Origin: Solea solea
Taxonomy: Eukaryota > Chordata > Actinopteri > Pleuronectiformes > Soleidae
Assembly (NCBI RefSeq): GCF_958295425.1
Contig: NC_081148.1
Location: 8,465,466 to 8,529,465 of the forward strand
Reading direction: 5' to 3'
Length of the DNA stretch: 64,000 nt
A program made the position numbers and the translations under genes. Below the pieces are notes generated by a model that saw only the letters and a list, made by a program, of their open reading frames with translations, was not told the DNA's origin and searched no databases. Below, in pieces: positions 46,920 through 58,229 of this stretch (positions are counted from its first letter, which is position 1; every line of letters starts with the position of its first letter).

Positions 46920-47635
46920 TCTATTTTGGCCCATTTTAGCTGTTGCTTTTCCACTTATCTCTTAAAATGTAATTAAAAATACAACACAAAGTTAGCGTAC
47001 TTTATCTTATCTTAAATTATCTGACCTCATCTAACCCTATTTTGTATGACACTGCAATGCCCAGACTAATTAAACTGACAGCATACAGATCATTGAATCT
47101 AAGATATTAGGCACAGGCAATAAATGTGACAGAAGTGAGTAAAGGACACTAAATAATGCAAAATCAGCTGGGGGAGTAATAATGGCTGCTGCAAAAGAAG
47201 AAGAATTCCAGTAACAATGTGTCTGTATTGTTTTGAAAGGAGTGTTTGAAGTGTTGAAGAGCGATGACAGGCTCTACTTTTAAAAAAATGCCCCCTTTCT
47301 CTATCTTATCTTTGGTTGTTGGGTCTGATACTCGTTTGTTATCACTGAGTAAATCGCGACATTGCTTTTCCGCTTTCCCAGGTAAGCATTCAGACCCCGC
47401 GGATGTGTCAGACTTCATATAGCGCTGCCACAATTACACGTCCCAGTCTACATGGAGGGCTGTCTTCATGAAAGCACTTATTCTAAGTTGTGACACTTTA
47501 AGTTATGTGAACAGCAATAAGCCGGCCTGCTTTATTGACTGTGAATCTCAGTCAGCACTGATTCAGTGTAGCTAGAAGCTAAACGTACACACTATGTGCT
47601 AATCTCCAGAGTATAACTTGATACAGGCTGAGCAG
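46920..47635. other. Non-coding stretch, nothing recognised
   Basis: AT-rich; 'cttatcttatcttaaattat' near 47002 is a degenerate TTATC repeat. Confidence 0.4.
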
Positions 47636-47639
47636 ATTT

Positions 47640-48480
47640 CTCCACCCTACTCCAGGGATCTTTATCTGCGCAATGCGATTGAATTATTTCTCCTTGCTCA
47701 GCTGGAGGAATTGAGTTACACTGACCATAATGCACAGCAACAGACTTATTGTGTCACCGACCTGTGACGAGACATAGGTTCTGGACAGGACATATAAAGC
47801 TAGATGCTGCTTTTGCAACATGTGAGGACCTACACTCCTCGTCTAAAAATATCAGAGTGACGTAAAAAATAAACCTTATACGAAAGAATATAATCTTCAA
47901 GTTATTTAAAAAAAAGACATTTTCGCAATTGCTTCCAAACTTAAGAGGATTGTATGCAGCCTTATTGATTTTCTTGTAGCAGTGTCCGGGAGATGGCGCC
48001 GGGAAAATGAGGTCTGGCTTGGAGGTTTATGTCCTGCTACAGTTAGTAGGAAACGTGAGCCGAGGATTCAGCTGGCCTTTTATTGTAAATGTGCTCCCTC
48101 TAGAAGGACTTAAAGTGTCTGTTTTCCTGGCTATAGGAGGGGAATTAAATATGAAGGGTATCAGTAAATGGGCAGGAAGACTCCAAACGAGTGCTTAGGG
48201 ACAGTTTCCCATTATTGTCATCTATTATCTTGGACAGATAGTGATGTTGGCCGCCGAGTCGTCGATTGCAAGCCACTGCACATTGGTGGCAGGCAGACAG
48301 GTTATGGGTTATGTGAAAACAAAGTAGCAGTTAACTGTGAAAGGGATAATTTGGGCCTACTTTGCGCTGCAATCAAATACAAAGCATTCATAATTAATGT
48401 AGGATGTGAGACAATACAACAGAACAGCACAACAGAGCCTTCGCTGCACGATTAAATAAGCAGCTGATGCTGAACTGCTG
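47640..48480. promoter_or_regulatory. Possible regulatory block
   Basis: Unique sequence with 'gatctttatctgcgcaatgc', 'ccataatgcacagcaacaga', 'ggggaattaaatatgaaggg' and 'cattcataattaatgtagga'. A 63-codon frame at 48007-48198 is present without motif support. The regulatory reading rests on composition only. Confidence 0.22.
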
Positions 48481-48489
48481 CGAGCATAC

Positions 48490-49580
48490 TGTTCTCCAGT
48501 ACTTTAAAAAATATTCTCAGTTATCGCATGCATGCACATCATTGTAAGTGGGATGATTTGGTATTTGAAGAAGTAACAAACTGAATTCATGAAATCAGGC
48601 TTATAAATCCCTGTCAGTAGCCACAAGATTAAGCTGTTGAAAGATTAATTGAGGCTTTGGCCACATATTGTTGTCAGACACCCACCACTCAAGCACCACG
48701 TGATGCTGTGCTACTGTATTACTCTTACTGGATGTTTAGCCTGTGACAGTTCTTAGCTTAGTTTTAGTCTTACCTCTGTGTAGCTGCTGTAAAACGCTGG
48801 TCTGTACACAGACAGTCACTCTGAATAATAGGCCTGCAAGCCATAAATGTCAGGCCTTTAAATCACACACAGGCCAGTGCTGTGTCCCAGAGAGAGAATG
48901 CTTCATCACCGCTTAAACTACAGCCTCCCATTTATTATGTGTATGTTTATAAATCACTAAGGAGACCTCGCATTCCTGAAGCCTGTAAAAACGATAGAGA
49001 GAAGAGAGGAAGGACAGGAACTGAAGTGAAGATGTGTGAAGAGTTGTGCGGAGCTGCAATCAACATCATGTCTGACTGTTTCATCCTCTTAACTATGATG
49101 AGTTTGGGGAAGTTCAAAAACTCATCTGTTCACAGATGTTGCATGCAGCATCCCTCACTTCCTCTACTGTCGTTGTTTATCTTTTATCTGAAACCTGCAG
49201 CCTTAACGCTGGAGTAGGCAACATAAATTGTGTGTTTCAAGGACTTCTGCACCTTCTCTCGGCTCGGTTTTCCCAAGCTTGTTGCCAAGATCACATGTTG
49301 CCATTGTGCGTTTCTGCAAACCACAGATCCGTGTGAGCTCACATTTCTGAACCATGTCTAAAGACATACATATCAACGAGATAGTATTTCAACTGCTTTT
49401 GACAGTGATGATAACCGTTTCCTGCTCACGAATGTGGTTAGGTTTAGACACAAAAGCACTTGGTGTTTTTCCTCAAAGCATCTCTCCCCATTAAAACACA
49501 CCAAAATGTCTACACACCACAACAAATCTTTCACAGCAAAACCTCTAAGGTTTGGTTTGGAACTGTGGTCTACATGCCAC
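48490..49580. other. Non-coding stretch, nothing recognised
   Basis: The 111-codon frame at 48882-49217 shows no domain or splice structure. Confidence 0.4.
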
Positions 49581-49587
49581 CACCAAC

Positions 49588-49610
49588 CCCTCCTCCTCCT
49601 CCTCCTCCTG
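49588..49610. repeat. (CTC)n trinucleotide repeat
   Basis: About seven CTC units. Confidence 0.95.
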
Positions 49611-49920
49611 GTGAGAATTGTGCCTTAAATACTCGTGAACTACGTCACTTTAGAAATGTTGATATGACGCAAATGAAACCATCTGCAAAAACACAACATT
49701 AAAACGTTTTCTTTCTGTACAGAATGTACACCAGTGGGTGACTCCCCTCGATGTAAAGTTTGAATGTAAATCTACGTGATGATGAGCCTACTTCGTACTT
49801 GATTTATAATGTCAGTAAACATTTTCCTCAAGAGTTAATCATCTCAATTGCTAGTTTCAGGTCCATTTAAAGAGAAATACATACATAAAGCATGCCACAT
49901 ACTGTATAAGAGAACAGCGC

Positions 49921-50002
49921 TGTGATTGACAGCTAGTATCTTCCAGTAGGTGTCTGGTTGCAGGTGACGTCTCAGAACTTCCAGTTGCAAAAACTATCAT
50001 GG
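49921..50002 (+). repeat. Dispersed repeat R4, copy b
   Basis: 'attgacagctagtatcttcc', 'gttgcaggtgac' and 'agaacttccagttgcaaaaa' match copy a at 39926-40010. It lies 80 bp upstream of a SINE in the same orientation. Confidence 0.6.
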
Positions 50003-50079
50003 TGCCTGTTAATTTGCGAATCTTGTGGATTCAAAACGGGAGGTCGTTTTGCAAACAGAAGACTGCGTCCATTTTATAT

Positions 50080-50402
50080 ACTGTGTAGCATGTGACGCTT
50101 GCCTTTGCAGCAAGAAGGCTCGGTTTCTCAGAACAAGGGTCTTTATACGTGGAGTTTGTTTGTTCTCCGTGTGTTCTCTGGTTTCCTCCCACAGTCCAAA
50201 AACATGCAGATTTGGGGATTAAATGGGATCTAAATTGACCAAGAGTGTGAGAGGGTATTGTTGTTTGTCTCTATATGTTGACCCTGTGATGGACTGGTGA
50301 CCTGTCCAGGGTTTACCCAGCCTTTCGCACTATGTCAGCTTGGTTTGGCACCAGTGCCCCCCACGACCCTCATGTGGAGGATAAAGCGGTAGAAGATGAG
50401 TG
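50080..50402 (+). mobile_element. SINE family S1, diverged full-length copy
   Basis: Head near 'tgtagcatgtgacgcttgcc', then 'tttgcagcaagaagg', 'tggagtttgtttgttctccg', 'ctcccacagtccaaaaacat', 'gtgatggactggtgacctgt' and 'catgtggaggataaagcggt', ending in 'agatgagtgagtga'. The B box is eroded. No clean target-site duplication was found. Confidence 0.88.
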
Positions 50403-50409
50403 AGTGACC

Positions 50410-51500
50410 TCAAAACATAAGCTGTGTCCGTGCTCATCTGGTGGGAAGAGCTCAGAAAAGACTAGTGTTTGAGTGTAGTTTAGTGTATAAAAAATTAAAT
50501 GCTAATCTTTAGAAAGTGTTTAGTGTCAGTAGATGAAAAGAAAAGGCTTGATTGTTCACACACAATGCACATAGTTTAATCTGTGATTCAACTTTAAATA
50601 TACTGCTTTGTTTCATCATAATAAATGATGTACTGAGACGCTGAGGTGAACAGTGTTAAAAGGTTTGATTGTGTTCTGTCCCATCTGAAACAACCCAGTC
50701 AGACCATATATGAGTGTAAATTAGCCAGAAAGTCCTGCACAGGGTCTATATGGTCTAAGTGAAAGACATAACACATGTTTAACTGTAACCTATAACCACA
50801 GACATACACACTGTACAGTTCTTCAGCTGTGATAGCATACAGGTGTCTGCACAGCATCAAGCTCCAACACCTTTCTCCTCAGACTAACACTCTTTTGTTA
50901 CGGACAGTTAATATTAACACTTGGCTGACAGTGAATTCCCCGGCGTCTGCCAAAAATGTCTGTCCACAGGCAAAAATAACTCTTCCACCGAGGATCAGTC
51001 AAAATAAGCCAATCAGGCCTTTCATCCTTTTACAGTCCCTGCTTTGAGATTTATGACTTAGAGCAGCAAGATGTACGGATATCCAATATAGGTATATACA
51101 TGCTTTTTATGAAGGAGAGTGCTTTTACTCTCTCCATTCCCCCTCATAAAAGATGGCACATTCCTACACTTTACTCAACCATTGGTCCCTTTACAGTATG
51201 TTTGGCTTCAGGGTTTGGGTGAAGGCCGATCGTCTTTACTTTATTCTTCTCCAACCTGTTCTGACTTCTGCATGTAATAAAAAAAAGTATTTTCTCCATG
51301 GCAATTATTGGGGATTTGTGATGCTAACCAGCTTTTTGTTGCCCTGATTTCTTTTTTTTTTGGTTAAACCTCAACTACCTGGAAATCAAAGAAATGTTAT
51401 TTCAATCTTGTTTGCGTTGTGTTAGTAGTTAGCAGTGTTAGTCATTGCGTTGTGGCAAAGTCTATGAGAATGACTGACTTACAATAATGAAAAAATTAGT
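50410..51500. other. Non-coding stretch, nothing recognised
   Basis: AT-rich sequence between two SINE copies, with a T10 run near 51351. Confidence 0.4.
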
Positions 51501-51508
51501 AATGTCAA

Positions 51509-51840
51509 TCCATCCAACTTCTACCACTTTATCCTCCACATGAGGGTTGCAGGGGGAGCTGTGCCAATCTCAGCTGACATAGGGCGATAGGCGGGGTCAC
51601 ACCCTGGACAAGTTGCCAGTCCATCACAGGGCCACATAGAGACAAACAACCATTCAACCATTCACTCTCATACCTACGGACAATTTAGAGTGTCCAATTT
51701 ACCCAATCCCCCATATTGCATGATTTTGGACTGTGGAAGGAAGCTGGAGAACTTGGAGAAAACCCATGCACGGGGAGAGCATGCAAACTCCATGCAGAAA
51801 GGCAAGAGTGCTAACCACTACAGCAACCGTGTGGCCAAAC
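51509..51840 (-). mobile_element. SINE family S1, near-complete copy
   Basis: Antisense layout: tail '(a)atccatccaacttctacc', 'atcctccacatgagggttgc', 'agctgacatagggcgatagg', 'ccagtccatcacagggccac', 'gacaatttagagtgtccaat', 'catgcaaactccatgcagaa' and the tRNA-like head as 'gctaaccactacagcaaccg'. The A-box region is well kept here, but the segment that would carry the B box is deleted. This is the most complete internal sequence of the family in the window. Confidence 0.92.
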
Positions 51841-51849
51841 TGAGTAATA

Positions 51850-52500
51850 AATCAATTAAATTTAATTATTTGTCTGACTCAGAGTAAAAATCTTGTGTTA
51901 CTGTTAAACACGCGGCCAAATTGTTTCTCAAAAACACACACGACGGTATTTCTTTCACTCTCGCTGCACAGTGTTCCCTTGCATCAGACACACAATCGCT
52001 GGCCCACTTTCTCTTTTCCCAGGCTGCTCTGTTTTCCCTCAGGTGCTGTGGGGAGTTAAACAACAGTGACTGAGAAAACCACATCTCATCAGCTGCTTGG
52101 ATCCAGTGATCTGCACTGGGACGCATTTCCCCTCTTTAGACTCCATATTCAGGGTTTGGCAAGTCTATTTTTATTTTCCTGCATTATTTGACCCTTGAAC
52201 TCCAATCAACTGCGCACGTTTTAATCCATCCGTCAAGAGTTAATCTGAAGTAGGTTCTATAGATTATTATAAATTAATAAAACCACAATTCCGTATAACT
52301 CCAGTTAAATTTGGACACTTTGTCAGTGAAGTGAGCCTTCCTTTCTCATCACACTGGACATGAGGATATTGATGAAGGTAATGCATTGTGTAAGTGGAAG
52401 GGGAAACTTGTCATTAAATAGTCACATGTTGAGTTAAGCAGTGAGGAAATAAACGAGTTGCAGTATAAATTAAAGTTGATAAATGTCATGAAATAAAACC
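51850..52500. other. Non-coding stretch, nothing recognised
   Basis: No gene or element seen. The 86-codon minus-strand frame at 51866-52126 has no motif. Confidence 0.4.
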
Positions 52501-52503
52501 TAC

Positions 52504-52571
52504 ATAAAAGGTTCATCCCACGACCCTCGTGTGGAGGATAAAGCGGTGGAAGATGGGCGTATAAAAGGTTC
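52504..52571 (+). mobile_element. 46-bp 5'-truncated SINE S1 with 11-bp target duplication
   Basis: ATAAAAGGTTC stands at 52504-52514 and again at 52561-52571. The 46 bp between are the extreme 3' part of family S1 ('cacgaccctcgtgtggagga', 'taaagcggtggaagatggg'), matching the end of the copy at 50080. A perfect duplication around a severe 5' truncation is the signature of aborted target-primed reverse transcription and suggests a fairly recent event. Confidence 0.88.
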
Positions 52572-52804
52572 CTGCTGCAGCTCTGTCAGGCTTTTGACCG
52601 TTGCTCTCGTGATACTGGGTGCTCGACCCATCTGCATACATGTCACGACAAAACCTTTGCTCTTCTTAATTGAGACGTATATGTATCGAGCAGGCACATC
52701 TACAAGTCACTCATTGAATATGAAAAATGAAGTATGGGAGGGAGAGGGGAGGGTGAGAGAGATCAATTATATAGATCTGCAGACTGAGCTTCCATCTTAT
52801 ATAC

Positions 52805-52842
52805 GTGTGTGTGTGTGTGTGTGTGTTTGCATGTGTGTGTGT
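52805..52842. repeat. Interrupted (GT)n microsatellite
   Basis: GT repeat with a 'ttgcat' interruption. Confidence 0.95.
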
Positions 52843-53289
52843 TGGCGCTGCAGCATTATTGGACTTCTGAATGAGTAATGACATCGTCCCAGACTGGGCA
52901 ATTACCACCAGCGCTCGTTTATTAAAGAGGGGATGGAGGAAGGAGGATGGTGGCTCTGGTGCCAAGGGAATAGAGGATGAATAGGTGCAGGAAATGACAG
53001 ACACAACAAATGCAGGAAATTATGTGTTTATTTCATATCACTCACTGCAAATGCATTTTTCCGAAATGTTTATTTTTTGCTCATGGCAGCAGAGCAATGT
53101 AGTGGTTGTGTGCTTCTGAAATAACGTGAAAGATGTGGTTGTTTTTTGTGCCGTCACTGTTGAGGTGCAACTAATTTCCCAACCGATATATCTGATCGAT
53201 TTTGACTTTGGATCATTTTTGCTCATTAGGCAACGGCTATTCATCATTGTCTCGTTATAAGCACATCTGATTAGCACTGAAGCTAACAG

Positions 53290-53410
53290 ATCAAGTACAA
53301 CCAATTATCAGAGCTCAAAGCTGCAAACAGGGCCATATAACATCATCAATGGAGGCTTTGTTTAATTAGCCTCTGGCTGTATAGCCATGGTATCTTATCC
53401 ATATCACTGA
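53290..53410. promoter_or_regulatory. Enhancer-like segment
   Basis: Short unique block with TAATTAG (53363-53369), 'ggccatataacatcatcaat' and 'catggtatcttatccatatc'. It stops at a CA repeat. Confidence 0.28.
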
Positions 53411-53411
53411 T

Positions 53412-53413
<2 letters not shown>

Positions 53414-53446
<33 letters not shown>
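53414..53446. repeat. (CA)16 microsatellite
   Basis: 33 bp of perfect CA repeat. Confidence 0.98.
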
Positions 53447-53449
<3 letters not shown>

Positions 53450-53450
<1 letters not shown>

Positions 53451-54950
53451 AGCCTTCTCCCTCTTATTGAATGTAGATTAGACTTGTCGTTCAAATTGTA
53501 CACCAAATAGTGCACAACAGAACAAAATTTTGCTTCAGTAGCTCAGAATTATATGCTCATCTTATTTGATGAGGGTCATGGAAAGTGTTGTCTTGTCTCA
53601 TTTGGCTCCACTGTGCATTTTGCGCTTTACAGAGTGAGCTTCTGTGGCAAAACGGCAATGATCTATGTTCCATTAGTGACAGATACACACAATCGAGTGA
53701 GAAATGAAAGACACTAACATTTGAGGGTTATAACCGAGAAATGTGACCAAAATGAAGTGGTCTGTTCCATGGTCTGTTACCTTGAAGAGATACAGATTTC
53801 TCTGTATTCAAAGAGTGTTGGAAATGTTTTCAACCCTCAACAAAAGTGCAGAAATGTTACATATTAACATATTAACATAGTTTTACTAACCTTTCCCAGT
53901 TCTGCAGTGTCCTCTCTAGGTTAAAGTGGAGGCAGAATCACATTGTCCTTTATTGTCATTGTGCAAATGCAGCATAATCACATGTATTAGTGGTACTTCA
54001 TGTCTGAGTTCATAATGGCACATGACATTAAGTAATGCATCAACTAAGGTACTGGAATTATCATGACTCATGAGTTATTAATAACGTCCATGATAACTTG
54101 AGTCTGTAGTTAAAAGGACAAGATAAAAAAAGAACATATTCTGCATGTTTGCGGCCCCTCAAATAATGCTGCGCTCTTAATCTCATTAATAACTCATAAG
54201 TCATAATGATTCCAGTAGCTTCGTTAATGCATTAATTAAGGACATGTTCCATCATGAAGTGAATATGTGAATTACTGATAGTTAATCAGGTAATTCATGA
54301 ATGAATGAATTCACCATTTTTGTTGTGCATGAATTCACGATAATTCTTGTGTTGTTACTGAAAAGCTTTACCAATTAAGCCATTACGTTGTTTCAGGAGC
54401 CTCTTAATTAAATACCTGATGAGAAAAACTGTGGCTGCCCTCATGTTTCTGCAGAGCAAAAAAAGAAAGATTTCCTTGCCTTTTCTTTTTGCCTTCCAGT
54501 TCCTCACCTCCTCTCTTTTCTCACCCTGTCTGTCGGCATGTCTGAAATGCTAAGAAAACATTGTGGCCATGTTGGCTATGCTGAGAATCAGTCAGCAGCT
54601 GCTTGGTGATCAATGGGAAAGAAAACAAATTGTAGCCAAAGGAATTTGGGTTTTGAACTTTCTCCACTCAGAAATGCTGCCAGGAAGGGAAACCAACGTT
54701 TGACAAATGACGAGGCTCCTGAAAGTTTTCAGACCGCCGTTGTATATTTAAATAGATGTAATTGACATTTTTGCCAATCACTATTCTCTCATTTACTCAT
54801 AATGAAATGATTTTGCATTTTGAGTAAAAAGTGAAAATGAATTGTCTTATTTACAAAGGCATTTTGAAAGCCCTAAATAGTGTGTAAAAGTCCCTTTGAC
54901 ATAAATTACAACTATAAATCCTCTTGGATACAAGCTTTGCTCACCCTGAT
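53450..54950. other. AT-rich non-coding stretch
   Basis: Between 54000 and 54420 there are many 'taatgcat', 'attaattaagg', 'attaataac' and 'gaattcatgaatgaatgaat' words, which could be regulatory or simple-sequence-like. No gene is supported. Confidence 0.4.
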
Positions 54951-54954
54951 TTCA

Positions 54955-55750
54955 TCCCATTATTCATGACCAATCATTTCAGACTCCATCAGATTGAATG
55001 GGAAACATTGTAAACTCAGCTGCCAACTTCAGGTTTTTCCACAGATTTTCTGAGGTGTAACTCTTTAGGACAATTAGAGTCTTGTTCTGGGGCCACACCA
55101 GTATTTCATTTCACTATGCTTTGGTTTCATTGTCATGTTGAAAGGAGAACGGAGAACTCCAGGTCACCCGGGTCTTCAGGTTCCTCTCTCTAATTCATCC
55201 TCTGACTCTCCCAGCAGCTGAGAAGCCTCCACAGAATCATAATACTGCAACTGCCATGTCTCACTCTCTGTGTGGTATTATAAAGGTAATGTGCAGTGCC
55301 TTGAATTATCCAGACACAATAGAATAGTTTCTCTTACTCTGGGTAACTTCATACTGTGAAGGACTGATTGATGGAGAGCTCCTGAAATGACTGACCTTCC
55401 AGCAGGTGCTCACATCCTTAAAGTGGATATATGAAGGTGTGTTAGTGAAGACCGACCAAGCCCCCTTTCCCCTGATTACTCACTTTATTTGGACTGCAAA
55501 CTCTGAGAAGAGTCCTGCAACAGTTCCAGACTTTTTACATTTCATAATTGCTGAAGTCGCTGTGCTCCTCCACTCCTTTAAGACATGGTTTTATAGTCGT
55601 GCCTTCACACAATTTTTTTTACCATGTAAGTCTCGGGAGGGTTTCTTGGATTTAATGGCTTGGTTTCACTCCTGACATGCAGTGTGAATTGTAGACGACA
55701 CAAGGTTTATCCACAGCTTGTGTCTGGATCTGATATACCAGTGTCAAATT
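54955..55750 (-). pseudogene. Fossil Tc1/mariner-type transposase, heavily decayed
   Basis: Read on the minus strand, the order of conserved transposase blocks is kept. There is a 5' part with 'tgcatgtcaggagtgaaacc' and 'gccattaaatcc', then 'aggactcttctcagagtttg', then the stretch opposite 'cccagcagctgagaagcctc' to 'gcaactgccatgtctcac' (the antisense of the 'GGG-SIMLWG' region of fish Tc1 proteins), and finally the region opposite 'tttcattgtcatgttgaaag' (the 'QQDND' catalytic segment). Frames are broken everywhere, so there is no active protein. Terminal inverted repeats were not identified. Confidence 0.7.
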
Positions 55751-55775
55751 TTTCTTACGTATTTTTCCAAAAATA

Positions 55776-55850
55776 AATTGATTGATTGATGATTTTTCTA
55801 TTGATATGAAGACAAAAAATGGCCAGAATAACTCAATCAATCAATCTTTA
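55776..55850. repeat. Inverted (ATTG)n / (CAAT)n pair
   Basis: 'aaataaattgattgattgat' on the left faces 'caatcaatcaatctttattg' on the right, separated by about 35 bp. This is the pattern of two short-repeat tails meeting end to end. Confidence 0.8.
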
Positions 55851-55990
55851 TTGAGATAGCAATTTTCACGATGTAACACAAAACTTAAGTTAAGTTAAAA
55901 GGATGTAGAAAATGGCATGATCTAAAAATCAGATACAATACAATAAATACAAAACATGATGGCTGATAGGTTATAGCAAATCCGAAAGAC
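55838..55990. mobile_element. Dispersed repeat beginning with a (CAAT)n tail
   Basis: 'caatcaatctttattgagat' and 'agcaattttcacgatgtaac' resemble fish repeats starting 'tcaatcaatttattt...tagcgcttttca'. The far end is not resolved. The identity is from memory. Confidence 0.4.
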
Positions 55991-55999
55991 CAATAAGCG

Positions 56000-57080
56000 C
56001 TTTAAAAACTGTGGTGTGTTTATTCTACCAGATAGACTCATACAGTGTACGAGATAAATCAAAAACACAACAGTGCCTGATTTGCCCTTGTCCATTTGAG
56101 TCCCAGGCTACACCCCATCCCCCAATCCTCACATGAGTATCTGTACAGTGGTGCACCCGCTCTGTTATGTATACACACATTCATAGATTGGCAAGGCGTG
56201 CTTGACTCATGACTCAACCCCAGACGTTCGCCAATGCCACTGTGTTGGTCTAGTGGTGCCACAGCTCTCGGAGCATCCTCGCTCTGTTCCTGCCGTGTCA
56301 CGAACCCACATAGAGGGTATATTGTTCTTCAGGCCTGGGAAAGACCAGAGTTCAAAGACATTAATAGCTGCAATGTGTAATTTCCCCCTCCCCACTCTCT
56401 TGTTCCACATTGTATTCATTCAGCTTTTAGGAAATTTGGGTTTTGGAAATGGGGATATTTCATCTGGGAAAGTACCATTGACAAAACATTACTGTACTGT
56501 GGAAAAGCAACTGTTTTATACCAAATTACAAAAGTGTTAAGGTTTGCATTCGTAAACTCCTTAAAACACTTTGAAAATCCAAGAAGTTGAATGTGAAATA
56601 ATGTTTGCTGCCTATAATTTTCATGTTTCAGCTGAAATAATTTAGTCCCAAATGCACACTTTATACCGTAATAAAGCCAGACTCACACACAATCAAATCT
56701 AAGTTTATTAAACCCTTTTATTCTATTTTTGTTTCTTAAGCATGTGGGTGACAGCCATGCCTCCTTTGTGAACCACAGAGTTAACAGATGGCAGTTGTTC
56801 CTTTCCCAAACAGGCTCTCCATGTCTCTGCATGTGTCAGTGAACAGCTTCATACACTTGTGTTTCATGCGACTTATAGTAATGAAAAAGAGAGATGAAAG
56901 TATTCACAGCCTTAAGAGGAGCATGACCTACACTAACACGGGTCCCTTTCTAAATATATTCACCCTTTCTCATCTTAATTTAACACACAAGGTTTTTCTT
57001 CCGATCATAAAACAAATGCTTAACCTCCCTCCCCCCTTCCTCACTGTGATGGGTGAGTCTCCATGTGCCAGCGTCACATC
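56000..57080. other. Non-coding stretch, nothing firm
   Basis: A 112-codon plus-strand frame (56202-56540) overlaps a stretch with 'gttggtctagtggtgccaca', which may be a repeat relic. No gene is supported. Confidence 0.35.
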
Positions 57081-57089
57081 TTGCGTGTC

Positions 57090-57240
57090 ACCAAGGAGCC
57101 TGAGATGATTAGCCTGAGCTTGTCTCCCGTGCGCTAATTGCCAAACCCAGCATCACCTTCGCTATTGTCTAATTAGTCTTAACAAGATAACAGAACACCA
57201 ATTAAAATGACCAAATCAGGGCTTTGAATAGAAAACACGT
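57090..57240. promoter_or_regulatory. Enhancer-like segment with CTAATTAG palindrome
   Basis: Dense homeodomain and SOX words: 'gtgcgctaattgccaaaccc', 'gctattgtctaattagtctt' with the palindrome CTAATTAG at 57169-57176, and 'accaattaaaatgacc'. It is unique, complex and non-coding, and is one of the better enhancer candidates. Confidence 0.35.
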
Positions 57241-57290
57241 GCCACAATTTTTTTCCGTTGTGTTGTTAAAATGTGTTAAGCATAGCTTAC

Positions 57291-57439
57291 TTTTTTTTTT
57301 TTTTTGAGCTGTCATTGATGAACATATTTAACTTTCACTGTGGTACAAAAGTGACCCAAAAAATATCAATATCTCACTTACTGCTCTGTTGTTAAATGTA
57401 TGCATATTTGGCATCAATCAATCAATCAATTAATCAATC
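57291..57439. repeat. T15 run and (ATCA)n repeat
   Basis: T15 at 57291-57305 and a tetranucleotide ATCA/AATC array at 57413-57439. Confidence 0.95.
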
Positions 57440-58060
57440 CCCGCAGCCTGTATGTGGTGTCATTTACTATAAATGTCCTCATAAGATAATATGAAAACAG
57501 CAGATATATAAACAGTAAAGCACAAAGAGACTAGGGATTATAGACATTAAAAACTATGGGTTGAGTAAAGAGAAAATTATATACGTTCAAAGATGCACCA
57601 AATAACACATTTTCTCAATTACATCCTTTATTAAATCAACTTTCAAATTTAAGTTAATACTGGCCTACTATTAACCATGGGTGTGTCTTACGTGACACAC
57701 ATGGTGTAAGATGTGTACTCAAATACACGTCTGCGTTTGTGCCTGTAAGCCCTGAACTCCTTCATATAAAGACCGCTGTTTCATTAGAGGTGTCACAAAC
57801 ATGAATTATAAATCACCATCCTCCTTCACCTCAGTCTTCAGGCCCTTATCACCCCTTTCTTCTTTTATTTTTATGTAAAACACATTGGGAAAGGTCAGTG
57901 GAGAGATGTCACCAGAGAAAATGTGAGAGCCTGAGAGAGTCAGATGTGTGTCTGCATATTCTGTGTATGTGTGTGTGGCCTTGATTATGAGTGTGTGTTT
58001 GCGCGTCTTCAGTGGGGTAAAGCTCTGTCTCCTGTGCATGCTGTGCTCATTGAGAAGTGG
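57440..58060. other. Non-coding stretch, nothing recognised
   Basis: Includes GT-rich imperfect repeat sequence near 57945-58005. No gene is supported. Confidence 0.4.
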
Positions 58061-58064
58061 TGTC

Positions 58065-58225
58065 TTGTGCCTGAGGGGGAGCCGGCGAGAGGGCAGGCAG
58101 GCGGCCAGGCGCCAAAGAAAGAGGTCACATCCATATTCATCGCATTGGACATGCACATGTAAACCACATTTAATATGCCGTGACAGGGGAAAGTTGTGCT
58201 GGAGCGGAAGGAGATATAGAGAGCA
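58065..58225. promoter_or_regulatory. Possible regulatory segment
   Basis: 'gcaggcggccaggcgccaaa' is followed by 'aggtcacatccatattcatc' and 'ttaatatgccgtgacagggg'. The sequence is unique and GC-balanced. Contains AGGTCA (nuclear-receptor half site) and GGCGCCAA (E2F-like). Confidence 0.25.
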
Positions 58226-58229
58226 TGGG

